DNA of 64,000 bases from Watersipora subatra. Lineage: Eukaryota; Bryozoa; Gymnolaemata; Cheilostomatida; Watersiporidae. Position numbers and translations under genes: made by a program. Of this stretch, positions 13,901-25,300 are shown piece by piece (positions within the stretch are counted from its first letter, which is position 1; each line of letters starts with the position of its first letter). The stretch is from contig NC_088708.1 in the NCBI RefSeq assembly GCF_963576615.1, forward strand, positions 46,735,196-46,799,195, in the 5' to 3' direction. The notes beneath the pieces were generated by a model, which was given only the letters and a program-made list of their open reading frames with translations, had not been told where the DNA came from and made no database searches.

Positions 13901-15648
13901 ACAAAGGTGAAGAGGTACAATACAGTGTACTTAGCCTACACATCCGCAATGAAAACTCAGAAAGGAGGGTATGTTGACCGATAGAATCGCTTAATGCCTG
14001 GTTCCTAAAAATGTAACCACGTCGTTAAGTGAGGACTGATTTCCTGTAATCATAAGCTGTGGTTCCTCTCCTGCAGTTCCATTTTCAAAGACTGCTGCCA
14101 TGTTGTCACTGATGATACTGCTTGTTGATGTTAGCCTTCAATTTTTTCAGAAATGAAATTAAGGCTTCTCAAGCAACTTTCCTGTCTGGACATCAAATGC
14201 TTTAGTAAATTTATGGTCAGGTCTTATTGTGAATCTCTTATTGTAGGAATGTTTAAGCTGTCATTTCAGCTGCCACACCTGTTCAGGACCAAGTGAATTA
14301 GAGTGTACAGCCTGTAACCAAAACCATGTTCTCTATATATCATCTTCAAATAATGTTGGTACAACAAGTTCTGGACAATGCGTTGTATGCTGCGACAATG
14401 GTGAAATGCAACCAAACATTTGTTGTGATTGTAGTATACCAGGTATGCGTATATCTGTATTTCTTCTATTCAGCTTCACATAAGGTCGTGTGAACATGAG
14501 TGCTCACCTTGGTTTTACTGCTTTGCATTTTTGGTATTAATTAGTAGTTGGAGAGACTGTGAGCTTGCCAAAAATTTGATTATGGCAAACGTGAGGTGTT
14601 TGCAATAACGCGTGCTGGAAGCTCGATTTGTGTATGTTCACATTTGAGCTAATCAACATCATCCTCTCATTTCTATCCAGCGTTTTCATAAAACTCTCTC
14701 ATTACAAAAGCGTATGTTGAATAATACCCACTTGCCGTTAAAGTTGTGGATGCTTTATCACCCAACTTGGGTCAGTAGTGTCAGTTCACATCACCACAGA
14801 TGAGGTTGTTATTATTACAGCATCTTTTGTGTCAGAAATGTTTATTACTGATTGTTTAGTTACTGCTACATGGAAAGCGGAATATTTTTTAACCTAGAAG
14901 CATATTTTTTCACCATGCTACATTCACAGACAGAGATAGAGCAGAGTTGTGAGTAACGGTTGAGCCCTCTATACCAAGAAACAAATATCACCTGCAAAAG
15001 GCCAATGATATTTACGTTTTATCTTAAATCAAGTGAAACATGTTTTCCTCTAAATGTTCTTTTTGTCAGACTCAAATTACCACGATAATAACGTTTCCTT
15101 AATGTGGATCACTACAGCTTAGATTAAAACATGCCAAACTACTGCTAACAATGACAGGCCTGTCCATATGATATCGTTTTACTAGGTAGGTACTCTTGCA
15201 TGAAATGCTCATTAGCATCCCCAATGGCTACAGACGTAGCACCTGAATGTTTTATGATGCACTGCTGGCTGTAGTTCCACTTACCTAAACAAACATTTAC
15301 TTTCGCCTAGACTCTCCAAGATGCAATGAGGGCGATAGAACAAGCACAACTACTTCGACTGTCGTTCCAAAGAGTGAGAGTAGTACCAGGACTCTGGTAT
15401 TCATCGCAGTTATCGGTATATTTGCTTCTATTGCACTCTATATCGTGGTATTCGTGACCCTACAGTACAGAAGTTATGGACGATGTGCCTGGCAGACGTC
15501 GTCTTCAACCCTTCTCATAGATGGCGGAGGAATCATCGAATATTCATCGTTAACTGATAAAGATGACAATGTACACTTTTCAGCAGATGATCAGATGAAT
15601 GTTCAATATAGCAAAAGCAAAAGCAAAATGCTGAATGATTCTGATTAA
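1913..15648 (+). CDS. Furin-repeat single-pass membrane protein, 3' part (PCSK5/6-like C-terminal region)
   Basis: Nine exons join in frame: 1913-2042, 3317-3508, 5053-5277, 6668-6874, 7271-7479, 8889-9005, 12681-12793, 14247-14442 and 15311-15648 (TAA stop), about 575 residues. All internal junctions are GT/AG and every phase matches. The first visible exon begins at a phase-1 acceptor, so the signal peptide and any protease domain lie upstream of the window. The protein is a run of furin-like cysteine-rich repeats (CxxC pairs such as CKNCHKTCATC, made across the exon 2/3 junction, and CHFSCHTCSG), then a Ser/Thr-rich stalk, one membrane segment (codons 15394-15459) and a tail of about 62 residues. 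The tail has a YSSL motif (15541-15552, YxxPhi type) followed by acidic TDKDD and an upstream LL pair, which resemble TGN/endosome sorting signals. Such repeats plus TM and tail fit the C-terminal half of PCSK5B-type convertases. A different furin-repeat receptor is possible because no catalytic domain is visible. Confidence 0.85.
2366..3177. mobile_element. pogo/Tigger-like non-autonomous DNA transposon
   Basis: Ends are CAGTGAAACACGGATAA and, on the opposite strand, CAGTGAAACTCGGATAA. The element is flanked by TA on both sides (2364-2365 and 3178-3179). Sub-terminal GTTCGAGTTA motifs recur in both halves. No transposase frame remains. It sits in intron 1 (2043-3316) of the furin-repeat gene. 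Confidence 0.8.
2580..2740. repeat. Nested fragment related to the 43.5-kb MITE, with a hairpin
   Basis: 2585-2657 resembles the terminal arm of the element at 43531-43852 (shared TATTTTTCTA, GACTGCCAGGA, CAGATTAAAA). It runs into an inverted repeat, 2671-2724, whose arms share GGTTAAAACGCTC around GTATTTTTCT. It lies inside the Tigger-like element. Confidence 0.6.
4293..4918 (+). repeat. Minisatellite, 17-bp unit, about 37 copies, donor-like motif in most units
   Basis: Unit GGCGGTTGTAAGTAGAG with variants. Most units carry GTAAGT on the strand of the host gene, in intron 2, ending about 135 bases before exon 3. Confidence 0.95.
5451..5930. repeat. Polypurine (GA/GGGA)n tract followed by (TG)n
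   Basis: About 255 bases of almost pure purine (5451-5705), then TGTGTGCGTGCG-type alternating sequence to about 5800, then purine-rich AGAGGGAACA repeats. It lies in intron 3. Long frames read on both strands here are products of composition. Confidence 0.9.
6230..6470. repeat. AT-rich low-complexity tract
   Basis: Alternating TATATA/ATATGTATAT sequence with many short self-complementary stretches, in intron 3. Confidence 0.85.
7480..8888. other. Intron 5 of the furin-repeat gene
   Basis: AT-rich, no repeat array, no mobile-element ends and no further exon seen. Confidence 0.6.
9368..9541 (-). mobile_element. Short remnant of a non-LTR retrotransposon 3' coding end
   Basis: On the - strand the sequence reads LQKSALLGTAKILRRVL then KLPGLW and a stop, a phrase I recognise from the C-termini of retrotransposon reverse-transcriptase proteins in fish and invertebrates. 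Frame and stop agree with that. At its 5' edge is a perfect 16-bp fold-back (9508-9523 / 9526-9541), and AT microsatellites flank both sides. Confidence 0.55.
9542..9602. repeat. AT microsatellite
   Basis: ATATATAT-type sequence next to the retrotransposon remnant. Confidence 0.85.
9786..10834 (+). repeat. Minisatellite, 26-bp unit, about 40 copies, AATAAA in nearly every unit
   Basis: Unit contains CATACGGCGGTACAATAGC followed by AATAAAA. Variation is mostly at the CGG/TGG and GCGG/GCTG/GCAG positions. Because 26 is not a multiple of 3 and the unit lacks stops on the - strand, all three - frames stay open. It lies in intron 6 of the furin-repeat gene. Confidence 0.97.
10835..12680. other. 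Remainder of intron 6
   Basis: No exon, array or recognisable transposon end seen; unique AT-rich sequence. Confidence 0.5.
12905..13240. repeat. Minisatellite, 16-bp unit, about 21 copies
   Basis: Unit GATGACTTCCAGTGAC with point variants, in intron 7 just after exon 7. The - strand frame translates to a 16-residue period and is not a gene. Confidence 0.95.
13241..14246. other. Rest of intron 7, with a short direct duplication
   Basis: A segment containing ATCTGCCATTTAAGC and GGTTAGGCTAATATCTGC is present twice at 13560-13655. Otherwise nothing recognised. Confidence 0.6.
14443..15310. other. Intron 8 of the furin-repeat gene
   Basis: No repeat or additional exon recognised. Confidence 0.5.
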
Positions 15649-15993
15649 CTGAGCCAACTTTATACTTAATGTGTCAGTGGTAGTCAGTCAACTCAGTGGT
15701 CTCTATTCTACTTGTCACATTTATGTCTCATCTGTTTCAAGTGCTCATATTGTAGCAGATGATGCCCCTGTGGTACACTATCTAGCTGATGCCTACTGTG
15801 TTACACCATCTCGAATAACTTTTTTCTATTCTACCACTCGCATTTATCTTTGTGTCTTTCAAACTCTCACTTAGCCGGACCAAGACTTACCTTGAACAAA
15901 ATGATTTATGCAGCAGGGAAAACAACACAACTATTTTTCTATAAGTTTAGACTGTTGTTTCATTAATACAATTTCATCGTCTCGCAATCACCC

Positions 15994-16004
15994 TTTATTT
16001 TATT
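15994..16004 (-). terminator. Candidate poly(A) signals of the beta-lactamase-domain gene
   Basis: Two overlapping AATAAA hexamers on the - strand (TTTATT on the + strand at 15994-15999 and 15999-16004), about 330 bases beyond the stop at 16334. If used, the 3' UTR would overlap that of the convergent + strand gene. Confidence 0.4.
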
Positions 16005-16034
16005 GACATAGATGCCTGGCAAAAGGCCAGCTGG

Positions 16035-16040
16035 AATAAA
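16035..16040 (+). terminator. Candidate poly(A) signal of the furin-repeat gene
   Basis: First AATAAA on the + strand after the stop at 15648, 387 bases downstream. It lies only about 300 bases before the stop codon of the convergent beta-lactamase gene. Confidence 0.45.
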
Positions 16041-16333
16041 TTTTCTTATAAGCTAAACTGTTGCGACTAAAATAGCAGAAGGAGGTTGTGTATACAATCT
16101 AGTAGAAATGGTTAATTTTGCACTAGCAGCTGCCAGATAACAGAATAGTGAAGCTTTCTTATAGAAGCAATACTTGAAAACATAAAATTTCTAAATGAGT
16201 CCTGAGCGAAAGAGAGCATAACTCCTGGCTAGTCCGTATCTAGCGTAGACATTGACAGCCTTATGAATATTGGACAACAAGGCAAGAGATGAGATCATAT
16301 ATGTCTGAATTCCTTGATAAGTGCTGTTAATTA

Positions 16334-19300
16334 CTATATGCTGTCGTAAAGAGCCCGTAAGAGAGACCTGAATCGAGGGTCGAGCTGCGATCTGTAAATG
16401 CTGTTATAGTTGGTGAGGTAAGCCATGCTTATGTTGTTTTCCTGGTCAACAAATGCGTATTGCCCTCCAAATCCAGAGTAGCCAATCAGCTTGCTACCCT
16501 GAAACAGCGGTTTGAATTTGCAACAAATAAACCTTTGTTCTTGGGGTTTTACATAAAAATGTCATATACACGCCGTTGGCCTACAAGGAATAACCATAAT
16601 AAAAATACAGTGCATGTGAGCAGTATTATCCATGGAATTATTTTGAAGGAAAAAAAACTGAACAAGCCATTTATGGGGGCAAATATTCTCTGAATGGGTG
16701 CTTTACATCTACATGTATCGTATGATGTACCCAATTCGACCCTTTTTGCACTCCGACTTGAAGCAATAGAAGTACAGACTCTAGGTAGAGTTGGTAGAGG
16801 GTGGTAGGTAGAGGCAGGTAAATGTTCAGACTCTAGGTTAGAGTTGTTGGATCAAATTGAACAAACAAGGATTAATACATAGAAGAGCTTTGAGTCCGGT
16901 CTATTAATAGTCACTATTCATTGCTTAGACTGGCTATAAGCTGAAAGTGATCTGACCATATGCACGTATCAGGGAATGAATGTATGAATGTGTAAGAAGC
17001 TCTATATTCAATTAGCACCAGCTTATCACTTCACTATTACCAATGATACTCTTTATAAGCATTGTTCAAACTCTAAGCCTATGCTATATTACTAAGGGTC
17101 AAGTTCTTAATCAGGCAAAATCTGTATATCAGTCTTAAAGGTTGACTTGCAACAAAATTCACATTACAGTTATTTGGTATCAAAATATTCACCATGTCTT
17201 ACTCTGTTGTGTGGTAAGTGCCAAATATGTAGAAATGTGATTACAAGCTCTTGAAAGCTCAAAAACGAACAGTTAATCGCCGCCATCACGAGACTGCCGT
17301 AGATTAGAATCTCTTTCCACAACCGCTCAAATGGGACGTATTTGTACAAGATGGCTTCTGTTTACACTTTCACACAACCTCATTCGTCGAAATATTTTCG
17401 CAAATATACTTCACGCATTCAATAAAACCATGTCTATTGTTCTTATGCGTCTATTTTATCGTCATTGTAATGCTGTCACTTTCAGCACTGATATCTTATA
17501 ACCTACTGTGAAAATTTGTTTAATATTTTAACCTTAGCTCGAAGGAGTACATATCATTTTCTGATAAACATGACAAGCCTGTTGGTCACCTGTGATAATC
17601 GAAAAATGCTGCAGAAATTACATGATCAAATCTGATCACATGATCAGATTACGACTAGACGATTAGACCAAGCCGAAACAAAATTGTAAAGTAGCGAGCA
17701 TCTATATTTGATACGGGGTCTTCGGTAAAATCCGAAGTGTTTGTCATAAACTAGTGCTACGAGAAGTTTTATATTGAGCCTTTAATTGGCCTTTCAATTC
17801 ACGTGAGAACATCACGTGAGAAAACAATAACCAAATGTAATGACTACGTCAGAGAAATAAACTGATCCCTATCTACGGCGGCTTTTCGTTTTTGAGCTTT
17901 TAAGAGCTTGTAATCACATTTCCACATATTTTGCACCTACAACACAGCACAGTAAGACATGGTGAATCTTTTGATACCAAATAACTGTAATGCGAATTTT
18001 GTTGCAAGTCAACCTTTAGGGTACGGACAGGTATGACTGAAATCACCAAAGAAACGAAAAACACGAAATTATTCGGCCAAAATTCACAGAATTGTCAGAG
18101 CTGTACATGCACAAAGAAATCGTCGACGAAATGCTCGTAATTGGCTAAACAGATTATTAGTGAGCACGATTCTACCAGCTTTCGCAATTTATTTAGTCCG
18201 AGGCACATAACACAATACGCAAGAAAAATACTAACGCAATTCGCCATAGTAAATACGATGCAACTGACTTGATTGCGCTAGCGATGGAAACACTCTCTAC
18301 AACTTTTGCTGCTAAAAAGAATTGTTATTATTAAAAAGAACTAAAGTGTCGAAAAGAAAATACTGGATACACCGGATAAAATAAAAAAGACCAATATCCA
18401 ATGTCATGGGATATTCAAACACCTAGCACAAGAGTTGAGAAATGACGAAGTGAGGTTTAAAAAGTACTTTAAAATGACACCCACTAATTATGACTATTTG
18501 CTGTCGTTGATTAACTCGTCTAGCCAATTGTTAAACTTGATTGTTTTTTCATCTTTGAAGATTCCCATACTTTTATCCCACAGCACCATTTTATTAGCGC
18601 TTCTCATAATAAGAATTTCCTGCCATTTCATGGTGCCCAAACAAAGAACCAACAATAGTGCAATCTATGCAGTTGCGTCGTATGTACTATGTTGAATTGC
18701 GCTGGTACTTTTATTGTGTGTCGTAATGCGCATCTTAGACTATACCAATCGCGAAAGCTGTTAAAATCGCGCTCACTAATAATTTGTCCAACCAATTAAA
18801 AGCGTTTCGTCGACGATTTCGGTGTGCATGTACAGCTGACAACTCTGTGAATTTCAGCCAAATAATTTCGTGCTTTTCATTCATTTCGTGATTTCAGTTG
18901 AAACCAACGAAAAATCGACACATGTGGCCGTACTCTTACTCAGTACTTGCAAAATGTCAAATAAAAAGGCCGATATGATGATATTAATACCTTAGGAGAT
19001 GTTCTCATCTGACCAGCCGCTGTCATTGTCCAGTTGCTAGCAACTCCTATCTTTTTCAACAGTCTCTTTTTATGAATATGCGGAATACCGTGCATATGTA
19101 GCCAGGTATCCTCAGATATGCTTGGGGAAGTGTTATTGGGACCCACTAATATGGCAGAATTATAGAGCTTCGCTATCGCTCGAGCAGAGGCGAATCCTGC
19201 CACTGAGCCAATAGACAGAGAGCGTATGCCTGGATCATTCAGCCTGCGTATCTAGTGACACAAAAGACACAAGAATGAGAAATATTTGTTTTGGTAAGGA

Positions 19301-22300
19301 CAAGAAGTTTGTGTTAAAAGGGTAGATATACCTCTAGACTCCTATCTTTAGTGGCACTAAGAATCTAAAAGTTCATCTAGCTATAATATATGGTATACAG
19401 TCACACCTCTACTTATGAACATCTCAACGTAATAACTTTCCAACACAGGATGAATAAATTTAGCAAAAATTTAAACTTGACACTTGAAGTAATTTCCAAC
19501 ATATGTTGTTCAGAGTTTGTTAAACATTCCATTTTTACAATTGAATGTGGAGAGACTGATGGAGATGAAAACTAAAACAAAGAATATAATATATTAGGAA
19601 TAATAAGATAAATACTCGAGTGAAAGAAGTTACTCTAGTTACTCTACCTCCATCACCACCTCTATCTCCAGACATACACATGGCCGAGCTTACCCTTCTA
19701 TTCACATGTTTCTCTAAGGTAACGTAGCAAAAACAACTTTTTAAATTATTATTATATTATATTATTATATTAAACAACTTATAAATTATTATAGTTTATT
19801 TTGGGCATATGAATAATTGTTTAGAAAAGGGAAGGTCCATTGCAAACAAAAATATTTTCATAACCAAAACAAAGGAAACACTATCCAAGGAAGTATTTCC
19901 TTGACAAATGAAATGACTCAAGCATGACACTTTGAACATTGAACTTTCGTTCTACTATTTCACTGGAGATGCGCTAAATCTCAACCATCTTTAACGACTT
20001 CCAACGAAAGCCAAAAGGAAGTATGTGTCGGTACAGAGATGTATGACTACGTACTGAGTTTATTTCTGTGAATGTTGAGGGTCTCATATAGGAAACAAGG
20101 GTGTAGTAGAGCTCAATGGGCGCAAAAAAGACCTCGAAGATGACAGAAAAACCATGGCCTCTGACTCTTGCAGCTCTGTGTTGCTCAGCCAATGGCAGGC
20201 CCACATAGAAATCCAAATCTATAAATAGAGTATTCATCAGCCAATGGCAGGCCCACATAGAAATCCGAATCTATATATAGAGTATTCATCAGCCAATGCT
20301 GGTTCCTAGAACACTTTACGCAGATAAATCTTGTTCCACATATATAGCTAAAGAAAACACAAAATGAATTTTCGGAAAAAAATTCTACTCAAGCACCTTG
20401 GTCTTAAACAGAAATATAAAATAGTGAGATTTTATCATCTACATGTTTAGACCGATAGCTGACTCGTGTAACAGAACTCCTAGAACAGGGCTTCCAATTG
20501 GAGGTGCTTTCACCACTAAGGGGTGCGAGCTGTTGTTTACGAGAGTACAAGAATCAATCGCAAAGCCAAAAAGTGTACTTGTTGTCACAGCAACTCAGTG
20601 TATCAGGATGTTCATCTCTTCTATATATCAAAAATAATTATTATAACATCGTCAATCCTGAAAATTAACTGCGCATTTCACTTACCCACAAGGAACAAAA
20701 TTTTGATCAGATACTAGCAAATAGGAGACATAAGAAAGTCAAAAATAATAATGTGAGTTATTTTTTTCAAATGTTGCTGCTGTGTGAAAACGTTAGACTC
20801 TTAGAATGATCTTCCAATAACATATTGTTTTCATACACTCCGAATATATCTTTGTCATTATGTTTTGAGCTTTTTTTTCCTCAAAACAAGGGGGTGTGAG
20901 ATTGCCCTCGTCAGTCATAATGGACCCGGCCATGAATAGTGACGCGCTGTTCTAGAATGTTACGATATCTGTGTATATAAAAACAAGGAAGTAGGTCATC
21001 TTCACAATTGTTCATTAATGCAATTCAAAAAGACGAGACAAGCAAACAAACTTATTGCAGTGCTACAGCTCCTTGAAAATTTTCTATATAAAGGTTTGAA
21101 GCACGAGTGCAAAATTTTAAAGGCGATGCTCTATGACATTAAAACCTATATTTGTGATCATATGACGGTGAATTTATAACTAACTTCATTGACATGCTGC
21201 TAATAAGGTACAAAAATATGAGCGCATTTTTTCTTGCAATAGGCTACAAACAAATCAACGTAGATTATCGGTGCCTGCACCAGTCATATGTTGACCACAT
21301 GTAAAAAACACAACTGTTAATAGTCGCGCATTGTAGCACTTCTTGTACCAGTTCATGGTCGAGTGTCAGAGCCTGAAGAATTTATGAAGTGTCTGAAGTT
21401 GTATTGCTTAAAAATTGTGCACTTAAAAGCCATGACCTTGCCTCCTATGTATATTGTCAACAAAATGATGGTTTTGCATTTATATGAGTGTTTGAAGCCA
21501 CAAAAATACTTTTAAATCCCCAAGATATAGGCGGTATGTTTATGGGGTGGGCATACTACAGTGCTTAGGTACTAGTCACATACAGTTTTAAATAATAGAA
21601 GAATTACAGTAGATTTCTTTCTCAATTAGTGTATACAATTAAACCGTAGCTGTAAACCGTAGTAGAACTGTTATGAAAATCATGGCCTGAGGTCTTCATC
21701 AACATATAATATTTAACTAAACAATAAACAGTCTAATGGAATTTTTATATACTAATTTAGATCAAAGTAATATAACTCAGGGCGTATTTTTGGATTTTTC
21801 AAAGGCATTCGATACGATTAATCACAAAATTTTAATTGACAAACTTTTTTACTACAATTTTAGTGTAAAGTCTTCCTCTCTTATTCAAAGTTATCTCCAA
21901 AATAGATTTCAATTTACCAAAACAGATACTGATTGTTCGCAAATGAGGGCAATTACGATTGGTGTCCCACAAGGATCAATTTTAGGACCCCTCTTATTTT
22001 TAATTTTTATAAATGACTTAGTAAATGCTGCACCTGCTTTGGATTGTATTTTATTCGCAGATGACACCAATATATTTTCAACAGATAATTCTAAACTCCA
22101 AGAGGAATTAAATATTATTAATGAATGGTGCCTATCAAACAGACTCATTTTAAACAACAGTAAAACATTTCAAGTAGTTTTCAAAAATCCGTCTAAAAAC
22201 ACTCAAAATTATAATCTAAGCCTTTCTTTAAACAATTCTCAACTACAAATCAAAGATTCGACTCAATTTTTAGGTATCACGTTAGACAACAACTTGACTT

Positions 22301-25300
22301 TTAAAAAACACATCCAAAGTCTCATCAAAAAACTTAATTACATATTACTAATATTTCGTTTCATTCGCCCCTACCTAGACAAATCAACCATGATCAATTT
22401 GTACTACAGTTTTTTCTATTCTCTTTTAATTTATGGAATCGAGTTTTGGGGCCACGGCAACAAAACTGATTTAAACAAACTTTTAATCATGCAAAAAAAG
22501 GCAATCAGAATAATACTCAATTTTAAACCAAATCAAACAGTTTCCAAAAATTTTAAAATTTTAAAAATAATGCCAATTGAAATTTTATTCCAGTATCGCC
22601 TGCTAATGTTTTTAACAAATTCTTTCCCCATGGAAGAGTTACAAGATTTTATGATAGATCATTGTCAAGATACCCGTTTAAAAAGTAAAAATCAATTAAA
22701 GTTGAAAAAGTGTTTGTCTTCTAAGGGACAGAGATCGATATTTTTTAGTGCAATGAAATTATATAATAAATTTTTGAGTGATTGTGCGGGCTCTGCTCCG
22801 GGTCAGCTGAAGGCGAAGTTGGTAGAGCGCCTGTGGGCGTCCTGGGACTGTCCTTCCTGACTCTGGTGCTCCGGAGTGTGCGCTTATCGCTGATTCTGTT
22901 TCTTTTCCTACTGCTTGCTGGGGCTGCCTTGACTCTAGCCTCTGGCTATCTGGCATGTCCTATTGCTACTCTGTGTATTTTTTTACTCACATTGTCATGT
23001 TATTATTACGCAATAAAAATCAAATCAAATCAAATCAAAAACTGCCGGCTTGCCATATAACAAATTCTTGATAGCTATTACCCGATGTCCCCTTATATAG
23101 GCCTATCTCACATGTAAGCCAACCCTAGAAAAACCCTGAAATCAGGGAATTTATAAAAATTCGCATAAGCCAACACTATAAATCGTATCTATCCGAGCAA
23201 AAGGTTGTGGAAATGGAGCGGCTTTTGCAAGCTTAGTACAAAACGTTTCTGATTGGTGAGTAGTTGTATAATTAACCTATCGGGCCTCTGCTTAATCGAA
23301 AGGAAACAATCAACTGTTTGCGTTGAGCCAATGACAAAACATGTTTGCATCTCACACTGACCTTAGTTTCACTTTGCAAAAACACATTTTTATTGCTATT
23401 TCTTCTTTGTGTGATCAGACGTATTACAGTTATATGTATGTAGGTTTCACAAATTGTAGATCAATTGACTTCCGATGATCATCTATTGAACAATAGTACT
23501 AGTGACAGTGAGTATTTATTTTTAACAGTAATAATTTCGTAAGCTATAGCAATAGTTGTAACTTGTCTGACTTGGAACATGCTTAACCCGTCAACCATGA
23601 TAGTATGAAAATGGCTGAAAAGGTGTCCGAACTCATTCTACGGCACATTTTTAGTCTTTTTATAGCATCAGATGATGTAAAATTTTATAATAATTAATTT
23701 GATGAATTGGTTTGACATAATTATATTCGTTAAACTTTTATTTGGTAGCGAACGAGTTATAGTGGGAACCATTATTGTTATATTTTACTTCTACCTATGT
23801 ATATAAATCTCAATGTTTGTTTGTCTGTCGTTTGTCCGTCCAGTTATAACGATAAAGTTTTAGCAATGAAAAATCACCTTCGTAGTGGATTTGAACTCAC
23901 GACAGTCAAATTTTAAATCTACTAACAAGCAAACATAACCATAAAGCTAAGCCATTCACACCCATCGCTATTACCATATACTGTATATCCTTTTCACGAT
24001 TGCACACACTAAATGAGCATTTTTATTATTAATTGATATTACTTTTCACGCTTGTTTTTTTACCATTACAACCTACTTTTTTAATTAGCAATTTTCAAAT
24101 GTGCCGTTTTAATATCAAATGTGCAAAATGTACCATTACATTCATACTTCCGGTTTCAGTAAATCTGTAAAAGCTAAATGCTTTTCACGTCGGCAATTGT
24201 ATTAGCTAGAGTAGGAATTGCCTTTAAATTCTCTCTCCATTCGGTCAGACAAAGTATCAGACAAAGAAAATCCGATATCTCATTTTTATGTTTGTGCCAG
24301 TCTTGAGAGGTACCGGTATTGTCCATCAAAACTTTGAGTACAACGAGCTTCTGCTGCAACAGTAACCTTTTTTATACACACTTCTATGTACTCATTGTTT
24401 ATTTTTTCTCTTAATTTATTTGACCTGAACACAAACACCTTTCTCATGATAGGATGTTTAAAAGTTAGAACAGTAAATCTTGTATAAATGTTAAATAAAA
24501 ATAATTTTTTTGTGCAAATACTTTTTTATTATCCGGGCAACGTCGGAGATTCATCTAGTTTATTGATAAAGTTACATTAAAAAGGGTTCGAGTTGTAGTT
24601 GATGAAATTAAGTTGGCATAACGCCATTTCGTTTGCTTTCAATCAGAGTTATGCACAAACAAGCCGGACCCCTTAGTCTGGTAATTTTTTTGCAGACTAG
24701 ATTTGGTTTATACGCGGTGATAAACGGTAAAATGGCACTACAGGATTCCTCCAGAACTCTGTAATATTATAAGAGCCGTGTCTGTTCATCTATCTGAACA
24801 AAGCCATGCTTAGAGCATTAGGAAAACAAAAACACTGTACAGGAATCGAACCTGTATTACCACCCAAGCATGCTGCACCACTCAAGCACCTTGCTGAAAT
24901 GTGGAGCAATTGTATACATAATTATGGGCGCAAGGGACTGCCAGCGTCCTAGTAGATATAAAGAAATCATGGTGACTGCATATCGCGAGCATAAAGGATA
25001 ACTCCAAGGTTATAAAACGAGCAGACTTCAACAACGGCTCAGAAGGTATGATAGATGTTTTTTGTTATGTGCACCCTGAACGGGTACGCTCACCAACTCC
25101 GAAAGCACCCTAAATTAAATCACAAACAGATCTCAAAAATTCTCCTGAATGGGCACAATAATCATACTAAGTATCTCCAAACATTAATTACCTAACTTTG
25201 CAGCAAATTCTTCGACAAAAAATTCCTTCAAGGAACGAGATTTTGGGTCGACTCTTCGAACTAATTGGTTGATGTAGAGTTCGAGAATTCCAAGATCTCC

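Noticed and set aside
17340-17430. Short frame starting ATGGCTTCTGTTTACAC in both copies of the TA element
   Set aside because: Only 24 codons before a stop; shared because the elements are copies, not because of coding constraint.
24842-24888. tRNA gene
   Set aside because: A and B boxes are present but acceptor and T stems do not pair; better explained as a tRNA-derived SINE.
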